Assembly: GCF_900107095.1 (NCBI RefSeq)
Contig: NZ_FNOR01000004.1
Span: 62,001 to 126,000, forward strand
Direction: 5' to 3'
DNA: 64,000 nt
From: Collimonas sp. OK242
GTDB taxonomy: Bacteria > Pseudomonadota > Gammaproteobacteria > Burkholderiales > Burkholderiaceae_D
Part shown: in pieces, positions 16,405 through 25,435 of the stretch
Layout: every line of letters starts with the position of its first letter
Position numbering within the stretch: position 1 is the stretch's first letter
Notes under the pieces: model-generated
What the model was told of the DNA's origin: nothing
The model's input: only the letters and a program-made list of their open reading frames with translations
Database searches by the model: none
Made by a program: the position numbers and the translations under genes

Positions 16405-17937
16405 ATGACAGCCAATCTTTACGCCCTTTTTGCGTCGCGCTTTCCTGCCGACAAAACCGCTTGCTGCATCGAAACCCATGATGGCCAGTATTACACCTGG
16501 GGCGACATCGAGCGCGCCTCCGCCAGGATCGCCAACTTGCTCAGCAGCCTGGGTCTGCCGAGCGGCGCGCGGATCGCCGTGCAGGTGGAAAAATCAGCCG
16601 AGGCATTGATACTTTATCTGGCGACATTACGCGCCGGTTTCGTCTACCTGCCGCTGAACACAGCTTACCGCGCCGCCGAAATCGCCTATTTCATCGGCGA
16701 TGCAGAACCCGCGGTATTCGTCTGCTCACCGCAAAATTTCGGTTGGATAGCACAGATCGCATTCAAAGCCGGTACCCAACATCTGTTTACGCTGGATGAA
16801 GGTGGCCACAGCCGCAGGAACTCCGGATCGCTGCTGGCGCGCGCCATGCATCATCCGGACCGATTTGAAACGGTTGACAAGCAGGCCGACGACCTGGCCG
16901 TGATCCTGTACACCTCGGGCACCACCGGCCGCAGCAAGGGAGCCATGCTTTCGCACGGCAATATCGGCTCGAACGCCCTGGTGTTGCAGCAATACTGGCA
17001 TTGGCAAGCGGATGACGTCTTGCTGCATGCGCTGCCGCTGTTTCACATCCATGGCTTGCTGGTCGCGGCCAACGGCGCGCTGCTGAACGGCAGCAAGATG
17101 ATTTTCCTGCCGAAATTCGACGCCGCGGAAGTCTGCCGCCAACTGCCCCGCAGCACCGTTTTCATGGGCGTGCCGACCTATTATGTGCGGCTGCTGGCGC
17201 ACAGCGGATTCGAGCGCGGCACTTGCCGCAACATCCGCTTGTTCGTGTCCGGCTCGGCGCCTTTGCTGGCCGATACCTTTGCCGAATTTATCGCACGCAC
17301 CGGCCACACCATACTGGAACGCTACGGCATGAGCGAGACCGCCATGCTGACCTCCAATCCGTACGCCCGGCAGCGGCGTGGCGGCACCGTCGGCCTGCCT
17401 CTGCCGGGGGTCTCGTTGCGCTTGATGACGACCGACAGCAATGGCGCCAGCCTGGCCTGCGCTACCGATGAAATCGGCGACATCCAGGTCAAGGGACCGA
17501 ATGTATTCCGTGGTTACTGGCGCATGCCGGAAAAGACTGCGGAGGAATTCACTGCCGACGGCTATTTCAAGACCGGCGACGTCGGCAAAATCGATAGCGA
17601 GGGCTACCTGGCAATCGTCGGCCGCAGCAAGGATCTGATTATTTCGGGCGGTTATAACGTCTATCCGAAGGAAATCGAAAGCGTGATAGATGAAATCGAT
17701 GGCGTGCTGGAATCCGCGGTGATCGGCATTCCGCATATCGATTTCGGTGAAGCGGTGACTGCAGTGATCGTGAAACGGCCGGGAGCCAAGCTGACGACGG
17801 CAGATGTAATCGCCCTGATGAAAACGACTATTGCCAATTTCAAGGTGCCCAAGCAAGTGTTCTTTGCCGAGGAACTGCCGCGCAACACCATGGGGAAAGT
17901 ACAAAAAAATGTGCTGCGCGAGCGTTATACAACGTAA
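16405..17937 (+). CDS. matB: Malonyl-CoA synthetase-type AMP-binding ligase
   Basis: A 510-residue ANL-superfamily acyl-CoA synthetase. The adenylate-forming motif is LYTSGTTGRSKGAMLSHGN, the ERYGMSET motif follows, the hinge lies near YFKTGDVGKI, and the C-terminal catalytic lysine is in PRNTMGKVQK. Overall style and length match MatB, which converts malonate and CoA to malonyl-CoA with ATP; a related short-chain substrate is possible. The ATG at 16405 is preferred over a TTG two codons earlier. No malonate transporter or decarboxylase gene is adjacent. Confidence 0.85.
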   Translation: MTANLYALFASRFPADKTACCIETHDGQYYTWGDIERASARIANLLSSLGLPSGARIAVQVEKSAEALILYLATLRAGFVYLPLNTAYRAAEIAYFIGDAEPAVFVCSPQNFGWIAQIAFKAGTQHLFTLDEGGHSRRNSGSLLARAMHHPDRFETVDKQADDLAVILYTSGTTGRSKGAMLSHGNIGSNALVLQQYWHWQADDVLLHALPLFHIHGLLVAANGALLNGSKMIFLPKFDAAEVCRQLPRSTVFMGVPTYYVRLLAHSGFERGTCRNIRLFVSGSAPLLADTFAEFIARTGHTILERYGMSETAMLTSNPYARQRRGGTVGLPLPGVSLRLMTTDSNGASLACATDEIGDIQVKGPNVFRGYWRMPEKTAEEFTADGYFKTGDVGKIDSEGYLAIVGRSKDLIISGGYNVYPKEIESVIDEIDGVLESAVIGIPHIDFGEAVTAVIVKRPGAKLTTADVIALMKTTIANFKVPKQVFFAEELPRNTMGKVQKNVLRERYTT

Positions 17938-17952
17938 ATGGTACGCGCGGCC

Positions 17953-18417
17953 TCACCCCTTCATGAGCTTGGTCGTGATGTAGCGCCATTCTGCAGCGCT
18001 GACCGGCGTGATGGAAAGCCGGTTGCCGCGGCGCAGGATCTGCATCTCGGCCAGCGCTTCCTGCTGCCGCAATTCCGGCAAGGCGATGAGGCGCGTTTTC
18101 TTCAGGGCGCGCACATCGACCAGCATCCAGCGCGGATTCTCGCGCTCGGCCTTGGGATCGAAATATTTACTCTTGGGATCAAACTGGGTGTCGTCCGGAT
18201 AAGGCGTGCTCGCCACCTCAGCCAGGCCGGCTATGCCAGGCACGGCGCAACCGGAATGATAGAACAGCACGCCGTCGCCGACCTGCATGGCATCGCGCAT
18301 GAAATTGCGCGCTTGATAATTGCGCACGCCGTACCAGGCGATGGTTTGTTTGGACATGGCCAATACGTCGTCGATACTGGCGTCGTCCGGCTCGGATTTC
18401 ATTAGCCAATAACTCAT
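17953..18417 (-). CDS. EVE domain-containing protein
   Basis: A 154-residue single-domain protein of the EVE family (PUA-like fold). The start MSYWLMKSEPDD and the motif WYGVRNYQARNFMRD are characteristic. EVE domains bind modified bases in nucleic acids; the target here is unknown. A longer frame upstream runs through the 6S RNA gene and is an artefact. The order EVE, 6S RNA, zapA on one strand is commonly seen in betaproteobacteria. Confidence 0.9.
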   Translation of the reverse strand: MSYWLMKSEPDDASIDDVLAMSKQTIAWYGVRNYQARNFMRDAMQVGDGVLFYHSGCAVPGIAGLAEVASTPYPDDTQFDPKSKYFDPKAERENPRWMLVDVRALKKTRLIALPELRQQEALAEMQILRRGNRLSITPVSAAEWRYITTKLMKG

Positions 18418-18481
18418 TTGGTCCCTAAGCTGGTATCGAAGATGAAATTGGAAAATTCGACTGGAAAATGCGGTCGGAAAT

Positions 18482-18514
18482 AAAAAAAGCGGCTGCACAT
18501 GTGCAACCGCTTTA
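18482..18514 (-). terminator. Intrinsic terminator of 6S RNA
   Basis: On the minus strand, AAAGCGGTTGCACA / TGTGCAGCCGCTTTTTTT forms a long stem with one internal mismatch, followed by a T-run. Confidence 0.85.
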
Positions 18515-18697
18515 GAATCAAGTCCCGCCTGTGCCGCTTTGTCGGCATCCTGAACCAAAGCGATTCAAGTTGGCCGCAGTTAGTTCAACTTCGGGCTCAT
18601 CGGACTAGCGACGCTCACACCTATCGAACAAAATTCCGCAGCCGTTGCGTATAAATGGTTCAAGGATTTTATGACAATCGCGAACACGGCAGGAGAC
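18515..18697 (-). ncRNA. ssrS: 6S RNA
   Basis: About 180 nt between zapA and the EVE gene, the classical ssrS location. The minus strand folds as 6S RNA. TCCTGCC near the 5' end pairs with GGCGGGA near the 3' end. The stem continues through GTG/CAC and TTGTC/GACAA. After an internal loop, TCCTTGAACCA pairs with TGGTTCAGGA, the conserved TTGAACC / GGTTCA pair of the family. The inner part forms the large open bubble and apical stem. 6S RNA mimics an open promoter and sequesters sigma-70 RNA polymerase in stationary phase. Ends are estimated from the promoter and terminator. Confidence 0.85.
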
Positions 18698-18700
18698 GTT

Positions 18701-18728
18701 AGTCTACTCCAAACGATATCCATGTCAA
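18701..18728 (-). promoter_or_regulatory. Promoter of 6S RNA
   Basis: On the minus strand, a perfect -35 TTGACA (18723-18728) is followed after 16 nt by TAGACT (18701-18706). The predicted transcript start, around 18694-18697, coincides with the 5' end of the 6S closing stem. Confidence 0.75.
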
Positions 18729-18820
18729 ACCCCTTTTTGGCGAAATTTTTGGTGCGAGGCAGTCAGCGAAGCGGCCAAATACATGGCTGGCCGGCAGGCG
18801 TCGCGCCCTAGCCACAACGA

Positions 18821-19132
18821 TTAAAACAAGTCTTCCTGTGCAGCCAGGGCTTCGTCCAGGACCGCATGCATCGCAGTGATATTCTGCTTTACTTCCGACA
18901 TGGTGAGATCGGACAACGGACCTGCGGGGGCTTTGCTTCCCAATAATTCGGCGGCGATGCCAAGCGCGGCAATGACGGCGATGCGATCATTGCCGCGAAT
19001 TTTCCCGGCATCGCGGATGGCAGTCATTTTGCCATCCAGGTAAGTGACGGCTTCCTGCAGCGCCCTCTCTTCGCCTTCTTTGCAAGCCAGGGTATATGCC
19101 TGGCCCATGATGCTGACATTTAACTGGCTCAT
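18821..19132 (-). CDS. zapA: Cell division protein ZapA
   Basis: A 103-residue ZapA, which binds and bundles FtsZ filaments at midcell. Family features are the N-terminal LNVSIMGQAYTLACKEGEE and the central segment GNDRIAVIAALGIAAELL, ending in a coiled-coil helix. It overlaps the upstream coiled-coil gene by an ATGA, so the two are translationally coupled. Downstream lie 6S RNA and the EVE gene. Confidence 0.95.
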   Translation of the reverse strand: MSQLNVSIMGQAYTLACKEGEERALQEAVTYLDGKMTAIRDAGKIRGNDRIAVIAALGIAAELLGSKAPAGPLSDLTMSEVKQNITAMHAVLDEALAAQEDLF

Positions 19133-19368
19133 GTAAGCTCCTGATCTTGCAACGATTTTTGCGAAAGTTCTTGCGGCAATGCCGGAAATTTATCGAGTAA
19201 GGCGGCTACCCGCTGGTGCGCTTCCCCGATGCGTTGCTTCAACTCTTCGTTTTCACTCTGCAAACCGGTCACGCGCAGGCGTAGTTCGGCATTTTCGCGA
19301 CGCAAGGCGTGCGTCAGCTCGGCCAGTTGGCCGATTTTTTCTGATAATTGATGGAATTCTGAAATCAT
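19129..19368 (-). CDS. ZapB-like coiled-coil protein upstream of zapA
   Basis: A 79-residue protein made almost entirely of heptad-like repeats (FHQLSEKIGQLAELTHALRR, then ENAELRLRV and ENEELKQRI). This matches the small coiled-coil family found upstream of zapA in beta- and gammaproteobacteria (TIGR02449-like, sometimes called ZapB). The stop codon overlaps the zapA start by 4 nt. It probably acts with ZapA at the division ring; that role is inferred from context. Confidence 0.82.
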   Translation of the reverse strand: MISEFHQLSEKIGQLAELTHALRRENAELRLRVTGLQSENEELKQRIGEAHQRVAALLDKFPALPQELSQKSLQDQELT

Positions 19369-19436
19369 TTTGTCACTATAGTGTCGCTAAGGAAATTACG
19401 TCAATAGATTCGATCAATGAACCTGGCGGCTGGTCA

Positions 19437-19946
19437 TCAATTTGGGGGTGGTGCCAGGCGCTTGAGTGCATAGGAATACGCCAATGATTGCAATAATGCC
19501 ACGGTACTGCCAGCGATAACCTCCCCGACCCGTAGCAAAGCATATTGCAGCTCCTGATGCAGGCCTTTGCCGCCGATCGCAGCCGACATCAAAATAACCA
19601 CGGTCGCCGGACCCAGACGCCAGTTGGCAGGATAGTTCTGCAACAGCATGGCCACCAGCACCGATGTTGCCAAGGCGACCAGCAAGGACAGGAATCCCGG
19701 ACCGAGAACAACCAGCGCCAGACATGCAACCACGCAGCCGTTCAGGGTATTGATCAAACGGGCCCGGAAGTTTGCCTTGGCCAGGTTGACATCCGGCTCG
19801 GTCACAATGATCAGGGAAATCAAGGCCCAATACGGCTCCTGCAAACCCAGGGCGCGCAATCCGTACCAGGTGATCAACACGCCCGTCACGATCTTGACCA
19901 GGTAAACCAGGGCATTTTTTCTGGGGCTAATGAATTGAAAGTCCAT
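19437..19946 (-). CDS. FUSC-family membrane protein
   Basis: A 169-residue integral membrane protein with about five hydrophobic segments. The motif YWALISLIIVTEPDVNLAKANFRARLINTLNG is the conserved N-terminal part of FUSC / aromatic acid exporter proteins (quoted here only in outline: WALI, then EPDV, then RxxNTxxG). It is much shorter than full-length FusB/AaeB exporters and corresponds to a single membrane domain, as in the stand-alone FUSC-like proteins. Substrate unknown. It is separated from the zapB-like gene by about 70 nt on the same strand. Confidence 0.75.
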   Translation of the reverse strand: MDFQFISPRKNALVYLVKIVTGVLITWYGLRALGLQEPYWALISLIIVTEPDVNLAKANFRARLINTLNGCVVACLALVVLGPGFLSLLVALATSVLVAMLLQNYPANWRLGPATVVILMSAAIGGKGLHQELQYALLRVGEVIAGSTVALLQSLAYSYALKRLAPPPN

Positions 19947-20177
19947 CCTGGCCTTTAGAATTTCGGTGCGAGCGCCATTTTAGCCGAGAACATGGTTGCC
20001 CCGAGAATTCAGTACCTTACTCCGTGACACGGGCCTCCGGTGAAGGTACATCCATGGCGGCTGTGAATTTACATATTGCCAATCGGTTTGGATCACCCTA
20101 TATTCATTCGTCGCAACGATCCGGCCAACAATCTGGAAAGAAACGCCGAAGCAGCCGGCTCGGCTACCGGAGAAAAT

Positions 20178-21392
20178 ATGCAGATTCCATCAGCTATCTT
20201 CCGCCGCTCCAGAAGGATGGCGCTATCCCTTGCCCTACTCACCATGACCAGCATGCCGCTCAAAGCCGAAACGCCGCCGCCCCCTGCCCCCGCTCTATTT
20301 GCCTATGTAGGAACGTATCACCCCAACGGTGCAGGCGTCTACCTGTTTAAGGTGGATAGCCAGTCAGGCGCACTGAGCCGGGTGAAGGTCGTCAGCACAC
20401 TGCCGAATGCAGCCCAGCTCGATCTCGATGCTGGCGGCAAAACACTGTATGTCGCAAGTGAAGTAGGTAATTACAACGATAGCCAGCATGGCGTGCTGGC
20501 GGCGTATGCGGTGAACCGGACGGATGGCTCGCTGACGCTATTGAATCAACAGGATGCGCAAGGCAAGAATCCGGTGCATGTGGCGCTGACGCCAAAGCAG
20601 AATTATCTGCTCGCCGCGAATTACGGCAGTGGTTCAGTGGCCTCCTTTCCGCTGGCTGAAGACGGCAGTTTGCTAGCAGCCGTGTCGGTCCGGCAAAGCA
20701 CCGGCCCCGCCGGCGCTGCGCGGCCCGAAGCAGCCGCCATCGGCAGCTTTGCCGTCAGCGGCCATGACAGTCCGCATGCGCACATGATCGCCAGCGATCC
20801 CAGCGGCAAGTTTGCATTTTCCACCGACCTTGGGCTGGATCGCATATATCAATGGCGCTTCGACCAGAGCAGCGGCAGCTTGACGCCGAATACGCCGCCC
20901 TTCATCAAGGCATCGTCGGCCGGCGCCGGCCCGCGCCATTTCGTGTTTCATCCCAACGGCAAATATGTCTACCTGATCAATGAAGAATCTTCAACGCTGA
21001 CGCTCTATCACTTCGACCAGGCCGCAGGGACTTTGCAAGAACAGCAAACCGTCTCAAGCCTGCCGAAAAATTATCAGGGCACCAGTTTTGCCGCCGGCCT
21101 TGCCTTGAGCCACGACGGCCGCTTTCTGTATGTGGCGAACCGCCTGCGCAACAGCATTGTCCAGTTCGCCATCGGCGCGCAAGGCAAGCTCAGTTGGGTA
21201 GAGGAAACCTGGACCCGCGGCGACTATCCGCGCAGCATCGTGATTGAGCCGCAAGGGCGTTATATCTATGCGCTGAACCAGCGCAGCGACAATATCACCC
21301 AGTTCGCCATCGACAAGCATAGCGGCAAGCTGGAATTTATCGACAGGTATACCGGGCTGGGCAGCCCTTCGCAGATGGTGTTCTTACGCTGA
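20178..21392 (+). CDS. Secreted lactonase family protein (beta-propeller)
   Basis: A 404-residue exported protein of the 6-phosphogluconolactonase / 3-carboxymuconate cyclase type seven-bladed propeller family. The signal peptide (1-31) has an Arg-rich n-region and ends near PLKAE. Blade motifs recur as FAYVGTYHPNGAGVYLF, GPRHFVFHPNGKYVYLINE, LALSHDGRFLYVANR and YPRSIVIEPQGRYIYALNQ. An export signal is unusual for the cytoplasmic Pgl enzyme, so this is more likely a periplasmic sugar-lactone or uncharacterised hydrolase. The start ATG at 20178 follows a GGAGAA ribosome site. It converges with the fds operon. Confidence 0.82.
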   Translation: MQIPSAIFRRSRRMALSLALLTMTSMPLKAETPPPPAPALFAYVGTYHPNGAGVYLFKVDSQSGALSRVKVVSTLPNAAQLDLDAGGKTLYVASEVGNYNDSQHGVLAAYAVNRTDGSLTLLNQQDAQGKNPVHVALTPKQNYLLAANYGSGSVASFPLAEDGSLLAAVSVRQSTGPAGAARPEAAAIGSFAVSGHDSPHAHMIASDPSGKFAFSTDLGLDRIYQWRFDQSSGSLTPNTPPFIKASSAGAGPRHFVFHPNGKYVYLINEESSTLTLYHFDQAAGTLQEQQTVSSLPKNYQGTSFAAGLALSHDGRFLYVANRLRNSIVQFAIGAQGKLSWVEETWTRGDYPRSIVIEPQGRYIYALNQRSDNITQFAIDKHSGKLEFIDRYTGLGSPSQMVFLR

Positions 21393-21419
21393 GGCTTACT
21401 TACTGCAAACTACTGCAAA

Positions 21420-21644
21420 TTACTGCAGCTCGCCCGGATGCCGTTGAATCGCCTCCAGCACGAAAGGCTTGAGGCCTGCGCCGCCCCGTTCTTCGATATA
21501 CGCCAGCAATTCGCGCCGCATGCGCGGCTCCCAGTTGCGCGTCAGGTGGCTGGTGAGATCTGTCATGGCTTGCTGGTGGTCGGGCATGCTCTCGAAAAAT
21601 GACCCGATCTGATTCGCCATCTTCACCAGGTGTTCTACATTCAT
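21420..21644 (-). CDS. fdsD: Formate dehydrogenase delta subunit
   Basis: A 74-residue FdsD, a small subunit encoded at the end of soluble NAD-linked formate dehydrogenase operons. It starts MNVEHLVKMANQIGSFF and contains HLTRNWEPRMRRELLAYI, typical of the family. In Rhodobacter and Cupriavidus systems it helps assemble or stabilise the Mo enzyme. It is the last gene of the operon, 39 nt after fdhD. Three near-identical TACTGCAAA-like 10-mers overlap its 3' end and the gap to the convergent lactonase gene. Confidence 0.93.
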   Translation of the reverse strand: MNVEHLVKMANQIGSFFESMPDHQQAMTDLTSHLTRNWEPRMRRELLAYIEERGGAGLKPFVLEAIQRHPGELQ

Positions 21645-21683
21645 TGCGCTACCCTTTCTGCTGCAGGTCGGTGTTGGCGGGGA

Positions 21684-22499
21684 TCATGGCAGCAATCGCT
21701 GCGGATGGGCATACGCCACATGGCCGGCTTGCCGCACGAAACCAAGCAAGGTGACATTGGCCTGCTCCGCCAGACGAATCGCCAGCGCGGTCGGCGCCGA
21801 TACCGCGACGATAAAACCGCATCCTGTGCTCGCCGCCTTTTGCACCATTTCATAACTGGCGCGGCTGGTGATCAGCACAGCGCCGCTGGAAAAATCCTGT
21901 TTGGGATTTTTTTGCGCCAAGGCGCCTATCAATTTATCGAGCGCATTGTGACGCCCGACATCTTCCCGCACACACGCAAGCTTGCCGTCAGCCTGTAGCC
22001 ATGCGGCGGCGTGGGTAGCGCCGGTTACCTGCTGCAAATGCTGCTGCTTCTGCATCTCGGCCATTGCCGCGTATATGTCTGCCGCTGAGAACTGGGCATG
22101 GGAAGTTACCGGCGCCGGCTTACGTACCGCCTGCGGCAGGGTTTCTGCGCCGCACAAGCCGCAGCCGGTACGGCCGGTCAGGTTGCGCCGCTTCTCCTTG
22201 AGCGCGACAAAACGCTCGGTGGCAATCTGCATCTGCACCTGAATCCCGTCCGCTGCAGTGACGATCTCGCAATCGAACAACTCGCTGCGATCCTGCAAGA
22301 TTCCCTCGGTCAAGGAAAAACCCAGCGCAAAATCTTCCAGATCGGCAGGCGACGCCATCATCACTGCATGCGAGATACCGTTGTATTCCAGCGCCACCGG
22401 CACTTCTTCCGCGACCACGTCGCGGCGCTTGCTGACGGCGCCGTTACTCCACCTCTCGACCTCGACTTCAGTGCTGCTGGCGTATTCGGGTGTGACCAT
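21684..22499 (-). CDS. fdhD: Formate dehydrogenase accessory sulfurtransferase FdhD
   Basis: A 271-residue FdhD, which transfers sulfur from the cysteine desulfurase to the molybdenum cofactor before its insertion into formate dehydrogenase. The functional cysteine loop is GRTGCGLCG (a CxxC pair). The C-terminal region TSRASYEMVQKAASTGCGFI is conserved. It lies 17 nt after fdsA and precedes fdsD, as in the fdsGBACD order of Cupriavidus, where this gene is called fdsC. Confidence 0.96.
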   Translation of the reverse strand: MVTPEYASSTEVEVERWSNGAVSKRRDVVAEEVPVALEYNGISHAVMMASPADLEDFALGFSLTEGILQDRSELFDCEIVTAADGIQVQMQIATERFVALKEKRRNLTGRTGCGLCGAETLPQAVRKPAPVTSHAQFSAADIYAAMAEMQKQQHLQQVTGATHAAAWLQADGKLACVREDVGRHNALDKLIGALAQKNPKQDFSSGAVLITSRASYEMVQKAASTGCGFIVAVSAPTALAIRLAEQANVTLLGFVRQAGHVAYAHPQRLLP

Positions 22500-22516
22500 G
22501 CTGTTCCTCTACGCTA

Positions 22517-25387
22517 TTATTTGGTAACTGCAGCTTCAGCCGCATGCCCGGCCTGCCCTTGCAGCAGCTTCAACTGTTGTTCGGTGAAACGGCTGAACTG
22601 CTTCTGCCATGCGGACGGCTGGCTGACCGGCATGACCTGCACTGCCGTGACTTTATATTCCGGGCAATTGGTGGCCCAGTCGGAGTTATCGGTGGTGATG
22701 ACGTTAGCGCCGGATTCAGGGAAATGGAAAGTGGTGTACACCACGCCCGGCTGCACTCTTTCAGTCACAGTAGCGCGCAGCACGGTTTGTCCTGCGCGCG
22801 ATTCGATGCCGACCCAATCGTCTTCCTTGATACCCCTGTCTTCGGCATCGTGCGGATGGATCTCCAGCCTATCCTCGCTATGCCACTCGACGTTCTCGGT
22901 ACGCCGGGTCTGGGCGCCGACATTATATTGCGACAAGATCCGGCCGGTAGTCAGGATCAAAGGGAATTTCGGCGTCACCTTTTCATCGGTAGCGAAATAT
23001 TGGGTATTGATGAACTTGCCCTTGCCGCGCACGAATTGATGGACATGCATGATCGGCGTGCCATCCGGCGCGGCGTCATTGCAAGGCCATTGGATGCTGC
23101 CCAGCTTTTCCAGCTTGGCATAGCTGACGCCGCGGAAAGTCGGCGTCAGCGCGGCGATCTCGTCCATGATTTGAGAAGGATGCTGGTAATTCATCGGATA
23201 GCCGAGAGCCTCCGACAAGGCGACCGTGACTTCCCAATCCGACTTGCCGCCCTTGGCCGGCATCACTTTGCGTACGCGCGAGATACGCCGCTCGGCATTG
23301 GTGAAAGTGCCGTCTTTTTCCAGGAACGACGATCCGGGCAAGAACACGTGCGCATATTTTGCGGTCTCGTTGAGAAACAGATCCTGGACCACGATGCATT
23401 CCATCGCTGCCAGCGCAGCGGTGACGTGCTGCGTGTTCGGATCCGACTGCACGATATCCTCGCCTTCGCAATACAGGCCCATGAAGCTGCCATCCATGGC
23501 GGCATCGAACATGTTCGGAATCCGCAGGCCCGGTTCGGGGCTCAGGGTGACGCCCCAGGCTTGTTCGAACGCGCCACGCACGGTGCTGTCCGAAACATGC
23601 CGGTAGCCTGGTAATTCGTGCGGGAACGAGCCCATGTCGCAGGAACCCTGGACATTGTTCTGGCCGCGCAGCGGATTGACGCCGACACCTTCGCGGCCGA
23701 CATTGCCGGTCGCCATCGCCAGGTTGGCGATACCGATCACCATGGTCGAACCTTGCGCATGCTCGGTCACGCCGAGGCCGTAGTAGATGGCGCCATTGCC
23801 GGCGGTGGCAAACAAGCGCGCCGCGCCGCGCAGCTGATCTGCGGGAACGCCGATGATATCGGCCATCATTTCCGGCGAATTCTCCGGCCGCAATACGAAT
23901 TCCTTCCAGTCGGCATAGGATTTCTGATCGCATCGTTCGGCGACGAAATCTTCTTTCTGCAAACCTTCCGCCAGGATCACATGCGCCAGCGCGGTGATCA
24001 AGGCGACGTTGGTGCCGGGCCGCAGTTTGAGATGGTAATCGGCCTGCACATGCGGCGATTTCACCATTTCGGTAGTCCGAGGATCGATCACGATCAGCTT
24101 CGCGCCCTGGCGCAGGCGGCGTTTCATTTGCGAAGCAAACACCGGATGGGCGGCAACCGGATTGGCGCCGATGACCATGATCACATCCGACTTCATCACC
24201 GAATCGAAAGTCTGGGTGCCGGCCGATTCGCCCAGCGTTTGCTTCAAGCCGTAACCGGTAGGCGAATGGCAGACACGGGCGCAGGTATCGACGTTGTTGT
24301 TGCCGAAAGCGGCGCGCACCAGCTTTTGCACCAGATAGGTTTCTTCATTGGTGCAGCGTGAGGACGTGATGCCGCCGATGGAATCCTTGCCATGCTTGGC
24401 CTGGATGCGACGGAACTCGCTGGCCGCATAGGTCAATGCTTCGTCCCACGACACTTCGCGCCATGGATCGGTGATCTTGCTGCGTATCATCGGCTTGGTG
24501 ATGCGGTCCTTGTGGGTCGCGTAACCCCAGGCAAAGCGGCCTTTGACGCAAGCGTGACCGTGGTTGGCTTGGCCATTCTTGTGCGGCACCATGCGCACCA
24601 CTTCATTGCCCTTCATCTCGGCCTTGAGCGAACAGCCGACGCCGCAATACGCACAGGTAGTGATCTTGCTGTGCTCGGCCTGCCCCATCATGATCACGGT
24701 CTTTTCAGTCAGCGTCGCCGTCGGGCAAGCTTGCACGCAAGCGCCGCAAGACACGCATTCCGACTCCATGAAACTATCCATCTGTCCGGCCGACACACGC
24801 GATTCGAAACCGCGGCCGTCGATTGTCAGTGCAAATGTGCCCTGGGTTTCTTCGCAAGCGCGCACGCAACGGTTGCAGACGATGCATTTGGACGGATCGT
24901 AGGTAAAGTAAGGATTCGATTCATCCTTCTTCATCTTCAGGTGGTTCTCGCCGTCGTAGCCGTAGCGCACCTCGCGCAAACCGGTCACGCCCGCCATATC
25001 CTGCAATTCGCAATTGCCGTTGGTGGGACAAGTCAGGCAATCGAGCGGGTGGTCGGAGATATACAACTCCATCACGCCGCGCCGGATATCGGCCAGCTTC
25101 GGGGTCTGGGTCTTGACCTTCATGCCAGACTCGCACGGTGTGGTGCAAGATGCCGGGTAACCTTTCTTGCCGTCGATTTCCACCAGGCACAAACGGCAAG
25201 AACCAAACGGCTCCAGGCTATCCGTAGCGCACAATTTTGGCACGTTGATGCCGGCTTCCGCCGCAGCACGCATGACCGAAGTGCCGGCCGCCACCTCGAC
25301 GCTGACGCCGTCGATTTCCAGTACGACTGATTTCTCGGATTGCTTGGCCGGTGTGCCGTAGTCAAGTTCATTCAGCTGATTCATCAC
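22517..25387 (-). CDS. fdsA: NAD-dependent formate dehydrogenase alpha subunit (Mo-bisPGD)
   Basis: A 956-residue catalytic subunit that oxidises formate to CO2. It has, in order: an N-terminal [2Fe-2S] domain (CxxxxxxxxxGSCRLC, then SCTTPC), a NuoG-like HPLDCLTCPTNGNC cluster site, two [4Fe-4S] sites (CIVCNRCVRAC and CVSCGACVQACPT), a further cluster motif CAYCGVGC at about residue 244, and the Mo-bisPGD domain. The probable Mo ligand is the Cys in CARVCHSPT at about residue 369; a cysteine, not selenocysteine, is encoded. The C-terminal molybdopterin dinucleotide-binding domain is present. It follows fdsB after 48 nt. Confidence 0.97.
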   Translation of the reverse strand: MMNQLNELDYGTPAKQSEKSVVLEIDGVSVEVAAGTSVMRAAAEAGINVPKLCATDSLEPFGSCRLCLVEIDGKKGYPASCTTPCESGMKVKTQTPKLADIRRGVMELYISDHPLDCLTCPTNGNCELQDMAGVTGLREVRYGYDGENHLKMKKDESNPYFTYDPSKCIVCNRCVRACEETQGTFALTIDGRGFESRVSAGQMDSFMESECVSCGACVQACPTATLTEKTVIMMGQAEHSKITTCAYCGVGCSLKAEMKGNEVVRMVPHKNGQANHGHACVKGRFAWGYATHKDRITKPMIRSKITDPWREVSWDEALTYAASEFRRIQAKHGKDSIGGITSSRCTNEETYLVQKLVRAAFGNNNVDTCARVCHSPTGYGLKQTLGESAGTQTFDSVMKSDVIMVIGANPVAAHPVFASQMKRRLRQGAKLIVIDPRTTEMVKSPHVQADYHLKLRPGTNVALITALAHVILAEGLQKEDFVAERCDQKSYADWKEFVLRPENSPEMMADIIGVPADQLRGAARLFATAGNGAIYYGLGVTEHAQGSTMVIGIANLAMATGNVGREGVGVNPLRGQNNVQGSCDMGSFPHELPGYRHVSDSTVRGAFEQAWGVTLSPEPGLRIPNMFDAAMDGSFMGLYCEGEDIVQSDPNTQHVTAALAAMECIVVQDLFLNETAKYAHVFLPGSSFLEKDGTFTNAERRISRVRKVMPAKGGKSDWEVTVALSEALGYPMNYQHPSQIMDEIAALTPTFRGVSYAKLEKLGSIQWPCNDAAPDGTPIMHVHQFVRGKGKFINTQYFATDEKVTPKFPLILTTGRILSQYNVGAQTRRTENVEWHSEDRLEIHPHDAEDRGIKEDDWVGIESRAGQTVLRATVTERVQPGVVYTTFHFPESGANVITTDNSDWATNCPEYKVTAVQVMPVSQPSAWQKQFSRFTEQQLKLLQGQAGHAAEAAVTK

Positions 25388-25435
25388 ATACTCCTGGTTC
25401 CAATGGAACGTGGGTGGCGTTAGTCGTGCAGACTG

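Noticed and set aside
16726-17904. 392-codon open frame opposite matB
   Set aside because: Antisense shadow of a conserved acyl-CoA synthetase; no start context or motif.
18418-18558. N-terminal extension of the EVE protein
   Set aside because: The extension is the 3' part of 6S RNA and its terminator read as codons; the family starts at MSYWLMKSEPD.
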